Source: Mycobacterium sp. (GTDB taxonomy: Bacteria > Actinomycetota > Actinomycetes > Mycobacteriales > Mycobacteriaceae). From it: a stretch of 49,184 nt of DNA. The translations under genes were made by a program, and so were the position numbers. The notes under the pieces are model-generated. The model saw only the letters and a list, made by a program, of their open reading frames with translations. It was not told the DNA's origin and searched no databases. Numbering within the stretch: the stretch's first letter is position 1; the number at the start of each line of letters is the position of its first letter. The stretch lies in contig NZ_JAOPWB010000182.1 in assembly GCF_025965855.1 (NCBI RefSeq), positions 1 through 49,184 on the forward strand, read 5' to 3'. Of the stretch, positions 38,587 to 46,698 are shown in pieces.

Positions 38587-38600
38587 CGAACTTTGGTCCG
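38587..38600. promoter_or_regulatory. Weak DosR-box-like palindrome upstream of tgs3
   Basis: CGAACTTTGGTCCG matches 10 of the 14 core positions of the DosR consensus GGGACTWWAGTCCC by hand count. It lies 78 bp before the tgs3 start in the divergent Rv3235-like/tgs3 region. Chance occurrence in GC-rich DNA is possible. Confidence 0.25.
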
Positions 38601-38677
38601 GCCCGACGATTACCGTAGGCGGGTACAGCCGTTCACCCGAGGACTGAGGACGAATTGACGAGGAGGACCGCGCCGTA

Positions 38678-40096
38678 ATGGTGACCCGGTTGTCCCCGGC
38701 GGATGCGTCCTTCTATCGGCTGGAGAACTCGACCACCCCGATGTACGTGGGGTCGCTGTCCATCCTGCGGCGCCCGCGCGCCGGATTGAGTTACGAGTCG
38801 CTGTTGGCCACCATCGAACAGCGACTGCCCCAGATACCGCGTTACCGGCAGAAGGTTCGGGAAGTGCGCATCGGCACGGCCAGGCCGGTGTGGCTCGACG
38901 ACAACGACTTCGACATCACCTATCACGTGCGGCGGTCGGCGCTGCCGTCGCCGGGCAGCGACGAGCAGCTGCACGAGCTGATCGCGCGGCTGGCCGCGCG
39001 GCCGCTGGACAAGTCGCGGCCGCTGTGGGAGATGTACCTGGTCGAAGGCCTGGCCAAGAACCGGGTCGCGCTGTATACGAAGTCCCACCAGGCGCTGATC
39101 AACGGCATGACGGCGCTGGAAATCGGCCATGTCATCGCCGACCGGACGCGCCGTCCGCCGCCGTTCCCCGAAGACATCTGGATACCGGAACGCGACCCCG
39201 GTAACACGCGGTTGGCTCTGGGTGCGATCGGCGACTGGATGGCCGGGCCGGGCACGCAGCTGCAGGCCGTCGGGTCCGCGGTGGCCGGATTGGTGACCAA
39301 CTACGGCGAGCTCGTCGAAGCGGGCCGCCGCGCCGTCGACATCGCGCGCGCGGTGGCGCGCGGCACGGCGCCCAGTAGCCCGCTCAACGCGACCGTTTCG
39401 CGCCACCGCAGGTTCACGGTCGCTCGCGGCAACCTCGAGGACTACCGCGCCGTGCGCGCGCGCTACGACTGCGACATCAACGACGTGGTACTCGCCGTGG
39501 TGGCCGGCGCACTGGGCAGCTGGCTGCTGTCGCGCGGGGTAGCGGTGTCACCGACCGCGACGGTCCGCGCGATGGCGCCGCTCTCGATCTACGCCGACGA
39601 CGGACTCGACTCGACCCGCCCCGGCCAAACGATCAGTCAGGTGATGCCCTTCCTCGTTGATCTGCCGGTGGGGGAGGCCAACCCGGTGGTGCGGCTGTCG
39701 CAGATCGCCCACGCCACCGAATCCAACCCGACCGCCGCCAGCCTGGTCGACGCCCGGACCATCGTCACTTTGTCGGGTTTTGCGCCACCGACCCTGCACG
39801 CTATGGGCATCCGCGTCGCCACCGGCTTCCCGAGCTTTTCCAAGCGGACGTTCAACCTGTTGATCACCAACGCCCCGGGCGCCCAGTCGCAGATGTACAT
39901 CGCCGGCACCAAGTTGCTGGAGACCTACGCCGTCCCACCGCTGCTGCACAATCAGGCGCTGGCGATCAGCGTGACCTCTTATAACGGCATGCTGTATTTC
40001 GGAATCAACGCCGATCGCGAGGCGATGAGCGACGTCGACGTGCTGCCGGGCCTGTTGACCCAATCCCTCGAGGAACTTCTCGAAGCTTCCCGCTGA
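38678..40096 (+). CDS. tgs3: WS/DGAT triacylglycerol synthase-like protein Tgs3 (full length)
   Basis: 472 residues, wax ester synthase/diacylglycerol acyltransferase family. LSPADASFYRLENSTTPMYVG opens the condensation-type fold, and LNATVSRHRRFTVARGNLEDYRAVRARYDCDINDVVLAVVAGAL is the family's second half. The active-site HHxxxDG is altered to SHQALING, keeping the second, catalytic His but changing His1 to Ser and Asp to Asn. In M. tuberculosis this locus is annotated as two shorter genes (Rv3234c, Rv3233c), so the gene is intact here. ATG at 38678 with AGGAGG 11 nt upstream. It should act on lipid stores in the cytoplasmic membrane or lipid droplets, if active. Confidence 0.88.
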   Translation: MVTRLSPADASFYRLENSTTPMYVGSLSILRRPRAGLSYESLLATIEQRLPQIPRYRQKVREVRIGTARPVWLDDNDFDITYHVRRSALPSPGSDEQLHELIARLAARPLDKSRPLWEMYLVEGLAKNRVALYTKSHQALINGMTALEIGHVIADRTRRPPPFPEDIWIPERDPGNTRLALGAIGDWMAGPGTQLQAVGSAVAGLVTNYGELVEAGRRAVDIARAVARGTAPSSPLNATVSRHRRFTVARGNLEDYRAVRARYDCDINDVVLAVVAGALGSWLLSRGVAVSPTATVRAMAPLSIYADDGLDSTRPGQTISQVMPFLVDLPVGEANPVVRLSQIAHATESNPTAASLVDARTIVTLSGFAPPTLHAMGIRVATGFPSFSKRTFNLLITNAPGAQSQMYIAGTKLLETYAVPPLLHNQALAISVTSYNGMLYFGINADREAMSDVDVLPGLLTQSLEELLEASR

Positions 40097-40140
40097 TTAG
40101 TCGGGGTGAAAATCGGTGCCTGGATCTATGATTCGTTCTT

Positions 40141-41007
40141 GTGAGCACTGCGACAAATGACGGGGCGTCGGCCAAGGCGAGCGGAAAGAAATCGGCCACG
40201 CCGCCCGCGCGCAAGACATCCGACGATGTCTACCAAACCGAAATATTCCGGTTACAAACGGAATTCGTGAAGTTGCAGGAGTGGGTGCGGCATGTTGGTG
40301 CGCGTGTCGTGATCCTCTTCGAGGGCCGCGACGGGGCCGGCAAGGGCGGAACGATCAAACGGATCACCGAATACCTGAACCCGCGCGTCGCCCGTATCAC
40401 GGCATTGCCCGCGCCGACCGATCGCGAACGGGGCCAGTGGTACTACCAGCGCTACATCGCCAACCTACCCGCCAGAGGCGAAATCGTGCTCTTCGACCGA
40501 TCGTGGTACAACCGCGCCGGAGTGGAAAGGGTCATGGGATTCTGCACGCCACAGGAGTATGTGCTCTTTTTGCGGCAGACGCCCATCTTCGAGCAGATGC
40601 TGATCGACGACGGGATCGTGTTGCGCAAGTATTGGTTTTCCGTCTCCGAGGCCGAGCAGCTGCGCCGGTTCAGGGCACGACTGAATGACCCTGTCCGCCA
40701 ATGGAAACTCAGCCCCATGGATATGGACTCGCTGTATCGGTGGCAGGATTATTCGCGCGCCAAAGACGAGATGATGGTGCACACCGACACCCCGGTAAGC
40801 CCTTGGTACATAGTCGAATCCGACATCAAGAAGCACGCCCGGCTGAACATGATGGCCCATCTGCTGTCAACGATCGAGTACTACGACGTGGGCCGGCCCA
40901 AGGTCAAGCTGCCCAAGGAGCCGGTGGTGAGCGCGAACTACCAGCGCCCGCCGCGTGAGCTGTCGAACTACGTCGACGACTACGCGGCCACGTTAGTCGG
41001 GGGCTGA
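40141..41007 (+). CDS. ppk2: Polyphosphate kinase 2 family protein (Rv3232c-like)
   Basis: 288 residues. Walker A is FEGRDGAGKGGTIKRI, Walker B and lid are VLFDRSWYNRAGVERVMGF, and ARLNDPVRQWKLSPMDMDSLYRW is a class-I PPK2 block. PPK2 uses polyphosphate to make GTP/ATP from NDPs (preferring GDP in M. tuberculosis), and has been reported to affect nucleotide pools and virulence. A Lys/Ala-rich N-terminal tail precedes the domain. GTG start at 40141, 44 nt after tgs3. The TGATGA junction couples it to the next gene. Confidence 0.93.
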   Translation: MSTATNDGASAKASGKKSATPPARKTSDDVYQTEIFRLQTEFVKLQEWVRHVGARVVILFEGRDGAGKGGTIKRITEYLNPRVARITALPAPTDRERGQWYYQRYIANLPARGEIVLFDRSWYNRAGVERVMGFCTPQEYVLFLRQTPIFEQMLIDDGIVLRKYWFSVSEAEQLRRFRARLNDPVRQWKLSPMDMDSLYRWQDYSRAKDEMMVHTDTPVSPWYIVESDIKKHARLNMMAHLLSTIEYYDVGRPKVKLPKEPVVSANYQRPPRELSNYVDDYAATLVGG

Positions 41008-41516
41008 TGATCCAGGTCTACATCCCGGCCACGCTGGCGATGTTGCAGCGGCTCGTCGCGGACGGCTCCCTGTGGCCGGTCAACGGCACCGCGTTCGCGG
41101 TGACGCCGACGTTGCGCGAGGCCTACGCGGAGGGCGACGACGACGAGCTCGCCGACGTGGCGCTGCGCGAGGCGTCGCTGGCGTCGCTGCGGCTGCTGGC
41201 GGCCGATGTTCCGGGAGACCAGGCCGCCCTGCCGCCCCGGCGCGCGGTGCTGGCCGCTGAGGTCGACGACGCCAAGTACCGTCCCGATCTCGACGACGCC
41301 GTGGTCAGGCTGGGCGCGTCCGTCACGATCGACCAGGTGGTTGCCGCCTACGTCGACAACGCCGCCGCCGAGCCGGCCGTCACCGGGGCCATCGAGGTCA
41401 TCGACGCCGCCGACCTGGGCGACGAGGACGCCGAGCTGATCGTCGGCGACGCGCTGGACCACGAGCTGGCCTGGTACGCGAACCAGGAATTGCCTTTCCT
41501 GCTTGACTTGCTCTGA
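41007..41516 (+). CDS. Rv3231c-like conserved protein (DUF6912)
   Basis: 169 residues, acidic and Ala-rich (AEGDDDELADVALREASLASLRLLAADV, DLGDEDAELIVGDALDHELAWYANQELP). It resembles the DUF6912 family, unknown function and restricted to actinobacteria. The ATG at 41007 overlaps the ppk2 stop by one base, so the two are coupled; the conserved pairing suggests a role near polyphosphate or nucleotide metabolism, which is inference only. No signal peptide or membrane segment is seen. Confidence 0.82.
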   Translation: MIQVYIPATLAMLQRLVADGSLWPVNGTAFAVTPTLREAYAEGDDDELADVALREASLASLRLLAADVPGDQAALPPRRAVLAAEVDDAKYRPDLDDAVVRLGASVTIDQVVAAYVDNAAAEPAVTGAIEVIDAADLGDEDAELIVGDALDHELAWYANQELPFLLDLL

Positions 41517-41561
41517 CGAGCCGAATGTGACGGATTCGCGACCTGCGCGCCTGGATACGAC

Positions 41562-41585
41562 ACCGTAAGTTACGGTACCGTAGCC
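41562..41585. promoter_or_regulatory. Operator candidate upstream of the Rv3230c-like gene
   Basis: Two overlapping palindromes: ACCGTAA-G-TTACGGT (41562-41576) and TACGGTACCGTA (41571-41582). The 22-bp unit 41564-41585 recurs upstream of desA3 at 42840-42861 with 18 of 22 bases identical (CGTARGTTACGRTASCGTAG then SC). It lies 75 nt before the start codon. Confidence 0.65.
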
Positions 41586-41660
41586 TTTATCAGGGGCGGG
41601 CCTGGAACCGCCTCCACCGTGAGCGGAAGCCAAGCGCCGCATCGTGAGCAGGAGCTTCCA

Positions 41661-42812
41661 ATGAGTAAGCGATACGAATCGATCACCGCGAACGTGGTCG
41701 AGACCAAGCGCCCCGTTGTCGCCGGGGCCGACAGACATCCCGGCTGGCACGCGCTGCGCAAGCTAGCCGCGCGCATCACCACGCCGCTGTTGCCGGACGA
41801 CTACCTGCACCTGGCCAACCCGCTGTGGTCCGCGCGGGAATTGCGGGGACGCATCCTCGATGTCCGCCGGGAGACCGAAGATTCCGCGACCCTGGTGATC
41901 AAACCGGGCTGGGGCTTCAGCTTCGACTACCAGCCCGGCCAGTACATCGGGATCGGGCTGCTGGTCGACGGGCGCTGGCGGTGGCGGTCGTATTCGCTGA
42001 CCTCGAGCCCGGCTATGACCTCCGGGTCGGGTGCCCCGCGCACGGTGACCATCACCGTCAAGGCGATGCCCGAGGGATTCCTGTCCACCCACCTGGTGGC
42101 CGGTGTCGAGCCCGGGACCATCGTGCGGCTGGCCGCGCCGCAGGGCAACTTCGTCCTGCCCGACCCGGCGCCGCCGTCGATCCTGTTTCTCACGGCCGGT
42201 TCCGGGATAACGCCGGTGATGTCGATGCTGCGGACGTTGGTGCGCCGCAACCAGATTGGTGACGTTACGCACCTGCATTCGGCGCCCACCGAGTCCGACG
42301 TGATGTTCCGCGGGGAGCTGGCCGCGCTGGCCGCCGATCAGCCGGGCTACCGCCTGCAGGTGCGGGAGACGCGCACGCAAGGCAGACTCGACCTGGCCTC
42401 GCTGGACCGCGAGGTTGCGGATTGGCGCGGGCGTCAGACGTGGGCATGCGGGCCGGAGGGCATGCTCACCCAGGCCCAGAAGGTGTGGTCGTCGGCGGGC
42501 ATCGGCGACCGGCTGCACCTGGAGCGGTTCGCCGTGTCCAGGGCCGCGCCCGCCGGGGCCGGCGGAACGGTCACGTTCGCACGCAGCGGGCGCGAAGCCG
42601 CGGCCGACGCCGCGACGTCGTTGATGGATGCCGGCGAAGGCGCCGGTGTGCAGATGCCCTTCGGCTGCCGGATGGGCATCTGCCAGTCCTGCGTGGTAAG
42701 CCTGGTGGACGGCCACGTTCGCGATCTGCGAACCGGCACCGAACACGAGCCCGGGACGCGGATTCAGACGTGCGTGTCGGCCGCCTCCGGTGATTGCGTG
42801 CTCGACATCTAA
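41661..42812 (+). CDS. DesA3 electron-transfer partner, ferredoxin-NAD(P) reductase fusion (Rv3230c-like)
   Basis: 383 residues. After an N-terminal part (1-40), the FNR-like FAD domain shows [11 protein letters not shown] and the NAD(P) domain shows [17 protein letters not shown] and WACGPEGML. The C-terminus is a plant-type [2Fe-2S] ferredoxin with ligands in CRMGICQSC and the later IQTC. In M. tuberculosis this protein passes electrons from NADPH to DesA3. ATG at 41661 with CAGGAGC eight bases upstream. It has its own promoter region, separate from ppk2/Rv3231c-like, and shares an operator motif with desA3. Confidence 0.92.
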   Translation: MSKRYESITANVVETKRPVVAGADRHPGWHALRKLAARITTPLLPDDYLHLANPLWSARELRGRILDVRRETEDSATLVIKPGWGFSFDYQPGQYIGIGLLVDGRWRWRSYSLTSSPAMTSGSGAPRTVTITVKAMPEGFLSTHLVAGVEPGTIVRLAAPQGNFVLPDPAPPSILFLTAGSGITPVMSMLRTLVRRNQIGDVTHLHSAPTESDVMFRGELAALAADQPGYRLQVRETRTQGRLDLASLDREVADWRGRQTWACGPEGMLTQAQKVWSSAGIGDRLHLERFAVSRAAPAGAGGTVTFARSGREAAADAATSLMDAGEGAGVQMPFGCRMGICQSCVVSLVDGHVRDLRTGTEHEPGTRIQTCVSAASGDCVLDI

Positions 42813-42825
42813 AGATTACTCACAG

Positions 42826-42861
42826 GTAACCTACGGATTCGTAGGTTACGATAGCGTAGGC
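42826..42861. promoter_or_regulatory. Operator candidate upstream of desA3
   Basis: GTAACCTACG (42826-42835) and CGTAGGTTAC (42840-42849) form a perfect 10-bp inverted repeat with spacer GATT. A third CGTAG half-site follows at 42855-42859. The unit 42840-42861 matches 41564-41585. It ends 38 nt before the desA3 GTG, where a repressor would overlap a promoter. Confidence 0.68.
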
Positions 42862-42899
42862 ATTGACCAGACAACAGGACAGTAGGGAGATGACGACGA

Positions 42900-44189
42900 G
42901 TGGCGATCACAGACGTCGACGTATTCGCCCATCTGACGGACGCTGACATCGAAAGCCTGGCCGTTGAGCTGGACGCCATCCGCCAGGATATTGAAGACTC
43001 TCGCGGGGCGCGCGACGCCAGCTACATCCGCCGCACCATCGCCGCGCAGCGTGCGCTGGAGGTGGCCGGCCGGCTGGTGCTGGCCGCCAGTTCGCGGCGC
43101 TCGGCATGGTGGGCGGGCACCGTCACGCTGGGCGTGGCCAAGATCATCGAGAACATGGAGATCGGCCACAACGTCATGCACGGCCAGTGGGACTGGATGA
43201 ACGATCCGGAGATCCACTCCTCGACGTGGGAGTGGGACATGAGCGGGTCGTCCAAGCACTGGCGCTACACCCACAACTTCGTGCACCACAAGTACACGAA
43301 CATCCTCGGGATGGACGACGACGTCGGCTACGGCTTGCTGCGCGTCACCCGCGACCAGCGCTGGAAGCGATTCAATCTCTTGAACTTGGTGTACAACACC
43401 ATTCTGGCGCTCGGCTTCGAGTGGGGCGTCGGACTGCAGCACGTCGAGCTGGGCAAGATCGTCAAGAAGCGGATGGACCAGGACGAGCTGCGGCAGCGGA
43501 CCCTGGAGTTCGTGGCCAAGGCGGGCCGCCAGGCCGTCAAGGACTATGTTGCGTTCCCGGCGCTGACCTCGCTGTCGCCCGGCGCGACGTACCGCTCCAC
43601 GCTGACGGCCAACGCGATCGCCAACGTCATCCGCAACGTCTGGGCCAACGCCGTGATCTTCTGCGGCCACTTCCCTGACGGCGCAGAGAAGTTCACCAAG
43701 ACCGACATGATCGGCGAAACCAAGGGCCAGTGGTACCTGCGCCAGATGCTCGGCAGCGCCAACTTCGAAGGCGGATGGCTGCTGCGGTTCATGAGCGGCA
43801 ACCTGTGCCACCAGATCGAGCACCACCTGTACCCCGATCTGCCGAGCAACCGGCTGCACGAGATCTCGGTGCGGGTGCGCGCGCTGTGCGACAAGTACGA
43901 CTTGCCTTACACCACAGGCTCTTTCCTGGTGCAATACGGAAAGACCTGGCGCACGATTGCCAAACTGTCGTTGCCGAACAAGTACCTGCGCGACGACGCC
44001 GACAACGCGCCGGAGACCCGCAGCGAGCGGATGTTCGCGGAGTTGGAGTCCGGATTCGCGGGCACCGATCCGGCGACCGGCCGCCGGCGTGGCCTCAATA
44101 CCGCCATTGCCACCGTGCGTAGCTGGCGGCGCGCCAAGCGCGCCAAGAGCCAACGGGCACAGGGCCGCAGGGACGGCCTGGCCGCCTAG
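42900..44189 (+). CDS. desA3: Stearoyl-CoA delta-9 desaturase DesA3
   Basis: 429 residues, membrane-bound di-iron acyl-CoA desaturase that makes oleoyl-CoA. Histidine boxes are HNVMH (EIGHNVMHGQW), HNFVHH (YTHNFVHHKYTN) and HQIEHH (LCHQIEHHLYPDLPSNRLHEI); membrane segments flank the central region. It takes electrons from the preceding reductase-ferredoxin. DesA3 has been discussed as a target of the thiourea drug isoxyl. GTG start at 42900 about ten bases after AGGGAGA. An ATG at 42890 is out of frame. The C-terminus is basic and low-complexity. Confidence 0.95.
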   Translation: MAITDVDVFAHLTDADIESLAVELDAIRQDIEDSRGARDASYIRRTIAAQRALEVAGRLVLAASSRRSAWWAGTVTLGVAKIIENMEIGHNVMHGQWDWMNDPEIHSSTWEWDMSGSSKHWRYTHNFVHHKYTNILGMDDDVGYGLLRVTRDQRWKRFNLLNLVYNTILALGFEWGVGLQHVELGKIVKKRMDQDELRQRTLEFVAKAGRQAVKDYVAFPALTSLSPGATYRSTLTANAIANVIRNVWANAVIFCGHFPDGAEKFTKTDMIGETKGQWYLRQMLGSANFEGGWLLRFMSGNLCHQIEHHLYPDLPSNRLHEISVRVRALCDKYDLPYTTGSFLVQYGKTWRTIAKLSLPNKYLRDDADNAPETRSERMFAELESGFAGTDPATGRRRGLNTAIATVRSWRRAKRAKSQRAQGRRDGLAA

Positions 44190-44602
44190 CCGTCGCTCGC
44201 CGAGCGTGTACACCGCGCGAGATTTCCGCTTCTTTTTCGCCGTGGGTGCACGTTCGGCGCTTGTCTCTTTCGCGGACCAGGCTGGGGGAGGCCCCGTGCC
44301 GGGGTCCGAGGGAGGCGCGGGCGTGACCGATATGGGCGAACCGTACTACCCCACTGTGGCTGGATACCCTCGCCGACGACGTCACCTTGGGGCTGCCATA
44401 CCATACCGATCCGATTCGGTTCGGAAGGTCGTCCCATTTCTGAGACCCTAAAAACCCCGCCGTGGTGGCAGCATTAGAGCTGGTACGGCTGTAATCGGCG
44501 CGCTGATCCGGATCTTCGCCGCCAGGGGCGGGGCCGACGCTATGCGGCCGAACCAATGTGGGATCGGGATCCGACCGAAGGGGCGTCAGGGAAATGCGAA
44601 CG
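44190..44602. other. Intergenic region at the core/accessory junction
   Basis: 413 bp between desA3 and the MDR gene. It contains the hairpin at 44199-44258 and a small GC stem at 44290-44306. An open frame near 44322-44451 ending VPFLRP lacks a ribosome site, and the long antisense frame 44095-44952 is compositionally a shadow. Gene order departs from M. tuberculosis after desA3, so an insertion end point may lie here; I see no att site or tRNA. Confidence 0.5.
44199..44258. repeat. Hairpin repeat after desA3, loop homologous to 36231-36290
   Basis: Imperfect arms GCCGAGCGTGTACACC (44199-44214) and TGGGTGCACGTTCGGC (44243-44258) pair at 12 of 16 positions, two further as G-U. The loop and right flank, GAGATTTCCG and TTTCGCCGTGG, align with GAATTTCCG and TTTCGCCGTGG of the mddA hairpin. 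It begins 10 nt after the desA3 stop. A separate small stem GGCCCCG-TGC-CGGGGTC is at 44290-44306. Confidence 0.6.
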
Positions 44603-45613
44603 ATGCGGTCTGTCGTCGCCGATACGTTGGGCGAACCGTCCGAGGTCCTGCACCTGCAGACCCGCCCGATACCGGAACCCGGTCCCGGCCAGGTCCGGAT
44701 CCGGGTAAGCGCTGTACCTGTCCATGCCAGCGATCTGCATACCATCCGCGGCAGATACGGGTTTATCCCGGAGTTCCCGACAGTGCCCGGAATCGAATCC
44801 GTCGGTGTGATCGACGAACTTGGCAGCGGCACAGAGGGTCTGACCGTCGGGCAACGTGTCATCACGATCGGAGTCACCGGCACGTGGCAGGAGTATGTGG
44901 TTGCCGATGCCGGGCGGGTCTTGCCTGTTCCCGCCGGCATGAGCAATTCCACGGCCGCTCAGGTTCTCGCCAATCCGCTCACCGCCGTCATCTTGACCGG
45001 TGATGAACTCGATGTCCGACCGGGCGAATGGCTGCTGCAGACCGCGGCCGGTTCAACAGTGGGCCAGTCGGTGATCCAACTCGGGGCGCACATCGGCTTC
45101 AAGACCCTCAACGTGGTCCGCCGTCGATCCGCTGTCGAGGACATCCTCGCGCTGGGGGGCACCGCGGTGACCTGCACCGAGGATGAGGACCTGTGCGAAC
45201 GGGTGGCCGACATCGCAGGCCCCCAAGGCGTGTCCAAGGCGATCGACTGCGTCAGCGGTCAGGTGGGTGCGGACGTGTCGCGTGCGCTGGCACCGCACGG
45301 TGAGCTGGTCGTCTACGGTGCGCTGTCCACGCACCGCCAAACCGATTCCGACAAACTCACCATCCCCATCTTCGCGCGCTCGCTGATCTACGAAACCAAG
45401 ACCGTTCGGGGGTTCTGGCTGTTCCGCTGGTTCACCGATACCCCGAAGGATCGGATGGCCGCAGCGATCGGACGCACCGTTCGGCTCGCCGACAGCGGCG
45501 CGTTGCGCGTGCCGGAGGGCCAGCCGATCCCGGTCGAAAAGTTCAGCGAAGCCGTCTATTTGGCCGAAGCTCCCGCACACGGGGGCAAACCGCTGCTGGT
45601 GTTCGAATCATAG
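44603..45613 (+). CDS. MDR-family NAD(P)H oxidoreductase (zinc-independent, quinone/enoyl reductase-like)
   Basis: 336 residues from the ATG at 44603, which has AGGGAA nine bases upstream; two earlier in-frame starts lie too close to or beyond it. The GroES-like domain (RPIPEPGPGQVRIRVSAVPVH, VPGIESVGVIDELGSG, GTWQEYVVAD) and Rossmann part (GEWLLQTAAGSTVGQSVIQLG, NVVRRRSAVEDILALGGTAV) identify the medium-chain dehydrogenase/reductase superfamily. No Cys pattern for structural zinc is present, pointing to the quinone oxidoreductase or trans-2-enoyl reductase (MECR/ETR) subgroup. Substrate unknown. A second member begins at 49037. Confidence 0.85.
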   Translation: MRSVVADTLGEPSEVLHLQTRPIPEPGPGQVRIRVSAVPVHASDLHTIRGRYGFIPEFPTVPGIESVGVIDELGSGTEGLTVGQRVITIGVTGTWQEYVVADAGRVLPVPAGMSNSTAAQVLANPLTAVILTGDELDVRPGEWLLQTAAGSTVGQSVIQLGAHIGFKTLNVVRRRSAVEDILALGGTAVTCTEDEDLCERVADIAGPQGVSKAIDCVSGQVGADVSRALAPHGELVVYGALSTHRQTDSDKLTIPIFARSLIYETKTVRGFWLFRWFTDTPKDRMAAAIGRTVRLADSGALRVPEGQPIPVEKFSEAVYLAEAPAHGGKPLLVFES

Positions 45614-45759
45614 TAGGTAGATCTGTTCGACACATTCGAGCCGACGGCCGAAGAGAAGACGGCCGATGCCCTGCCTGCGAATGCCCATGCTGAACGCCGC
45701 GGCAGCGAGTTCCTGTCCAGAGTCGTGGCCCCTGTTGGGCCGCGCTCATCCACTTCGGG

Positions 45760-46563
45760 TTATGAAGCTGCGAGTGTCTCGAGCGCTTTTGCCGAATCAC
45801 TGCCCGGCTCGGGGTGGTAAATGAACACCTGAGTGTCGGAGTCGGGGACGCTGAGCCTCGTGCGGCGAAGGTAGAGATCACCCGCTACGGGATGTCGCAC
45901 GTGGAGGATGCCGGTGCGGTATCCGACATCTGCGCGCGCCCAGAGTTCGCCGAACCGGTTGCTGGCTGCCGAGAGTTCGTCGATCAAGGCGCGTAAGCGG
46001 GGATCGCCCAAGTCGCCGGCCGCGGATTCCCGTAACCCACTCACCGCGACCTCAGTTGCCTCGTCCCAATCGACGAAGAAATCGCGAGCAGCCGGTGCCA
46101 ACAGACGCCACCGCAGGAAGTTTTCGCCGGGGGCGAACCCGGGTGACAATGCGCGGGCAATCGCATTGGCGGCCAACACATCCTGGTATCGATTGGCGAC
46201 GATCGCCGGAAGCGAGATGTGCTCGATCAGCTGATCCAGACCGTCAGCCGCCGTCTCTGCAACAGGTCGAGGGCGATGCGCCGCGCGCAAGCCCGCAAGC
46301 CCGTGAAGATGTTCTGTGGCTTTGACATCCAGTCGCAGTGCCCCGGCGAGCGCATCGAGCACCTGTGCGGACGGGTGCTGGTCACGGCCTTGCTCGAGTC
46401 GCAGGTAGTAGTCGACGCTAATCCCGGCGAGCATCGCCAATTCCTCGCGGCGCAATCCCGGGACGCGCCTGCGAGGTCCGGAACCCAACCCGACATCCTC
46501 GGGGCGGATTTGTTCGCGGCGTGCGCGCAGGAAGTCACCCAGCGCGCTGGCCGATGGCGACAT
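45760..46563 (-). CDS. XRE-type regulator with MmyB-like ligand-binding domain
   Basis: 267 residues. The N-terminal HTH (about 10-80) reads ALGDFLRARREQIRPEDVGL and VPGLRREELAMLAGISVDYYLRLEQGRDQHPS, the characteristic motif of MmyB-like regulators. The C-terminal domain (about 100-265, LPAIVANRYQDVLAANAIARAL, HPVAGDLYLRRTRLSVPDSDTQVFIYHPEPGSDS) is the MmyB LBD. Such regulators usually control adjacent dehydrogenase or reductase genes. It is divergent from the SRPBCC gene over 135 bp and convergent with the MDR gene. ATG at 46561-46563. Confidence 0.92.
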   Translation of the reverse strand: MSPSASALGDFLRARREQIRPEDVGLGSGPRRRVPGLRREELAMLAGISVDYYLRLEQGRDQHPSAQVLDALAGALRLDVKATEHLHGLAGLRAAHRPRPVAETAADGLDQLIEHISLPAIVANRYQDVLAANAIARALSPGFAPGENFLRWRLLAPAARDFFVDWDEATEVAVSGLRESAAGDLGDPRLRALIDELSAASNRFGELWARADVGYRTGILHVRHPVAGDLYLRRTRLSVPDSDTQVFIYHPEPGSDSAKALETLAAS

Positions 46564-46698
46564 TGCCCAATCTTAAGGCTGTCCCTCGCAATACCAGGAT
46601 CAACAAGGCTTCCCCCCGAGGTCCAAGCAGGAATTCGCAATGGCGGCGATGCGCTTCCCATGGACGAAAGATCAAATCCATCAAGCAAGGAGGACACG

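Noticed and set aside
44095..44952. 285-codon open frame on the minus strand
   Set aside because: It is antisense to the desA3 end and the MDR gene start, has no recognisable sequence, and has Ser/Pro/Arg-rich shadow composition.
45614..45819. Open read-through frame after the MDR gene (starting VDLFDTFEPTAEE)
   Set aside because: It has no start codon or ribosome site and runs into the antisense of the regulator.
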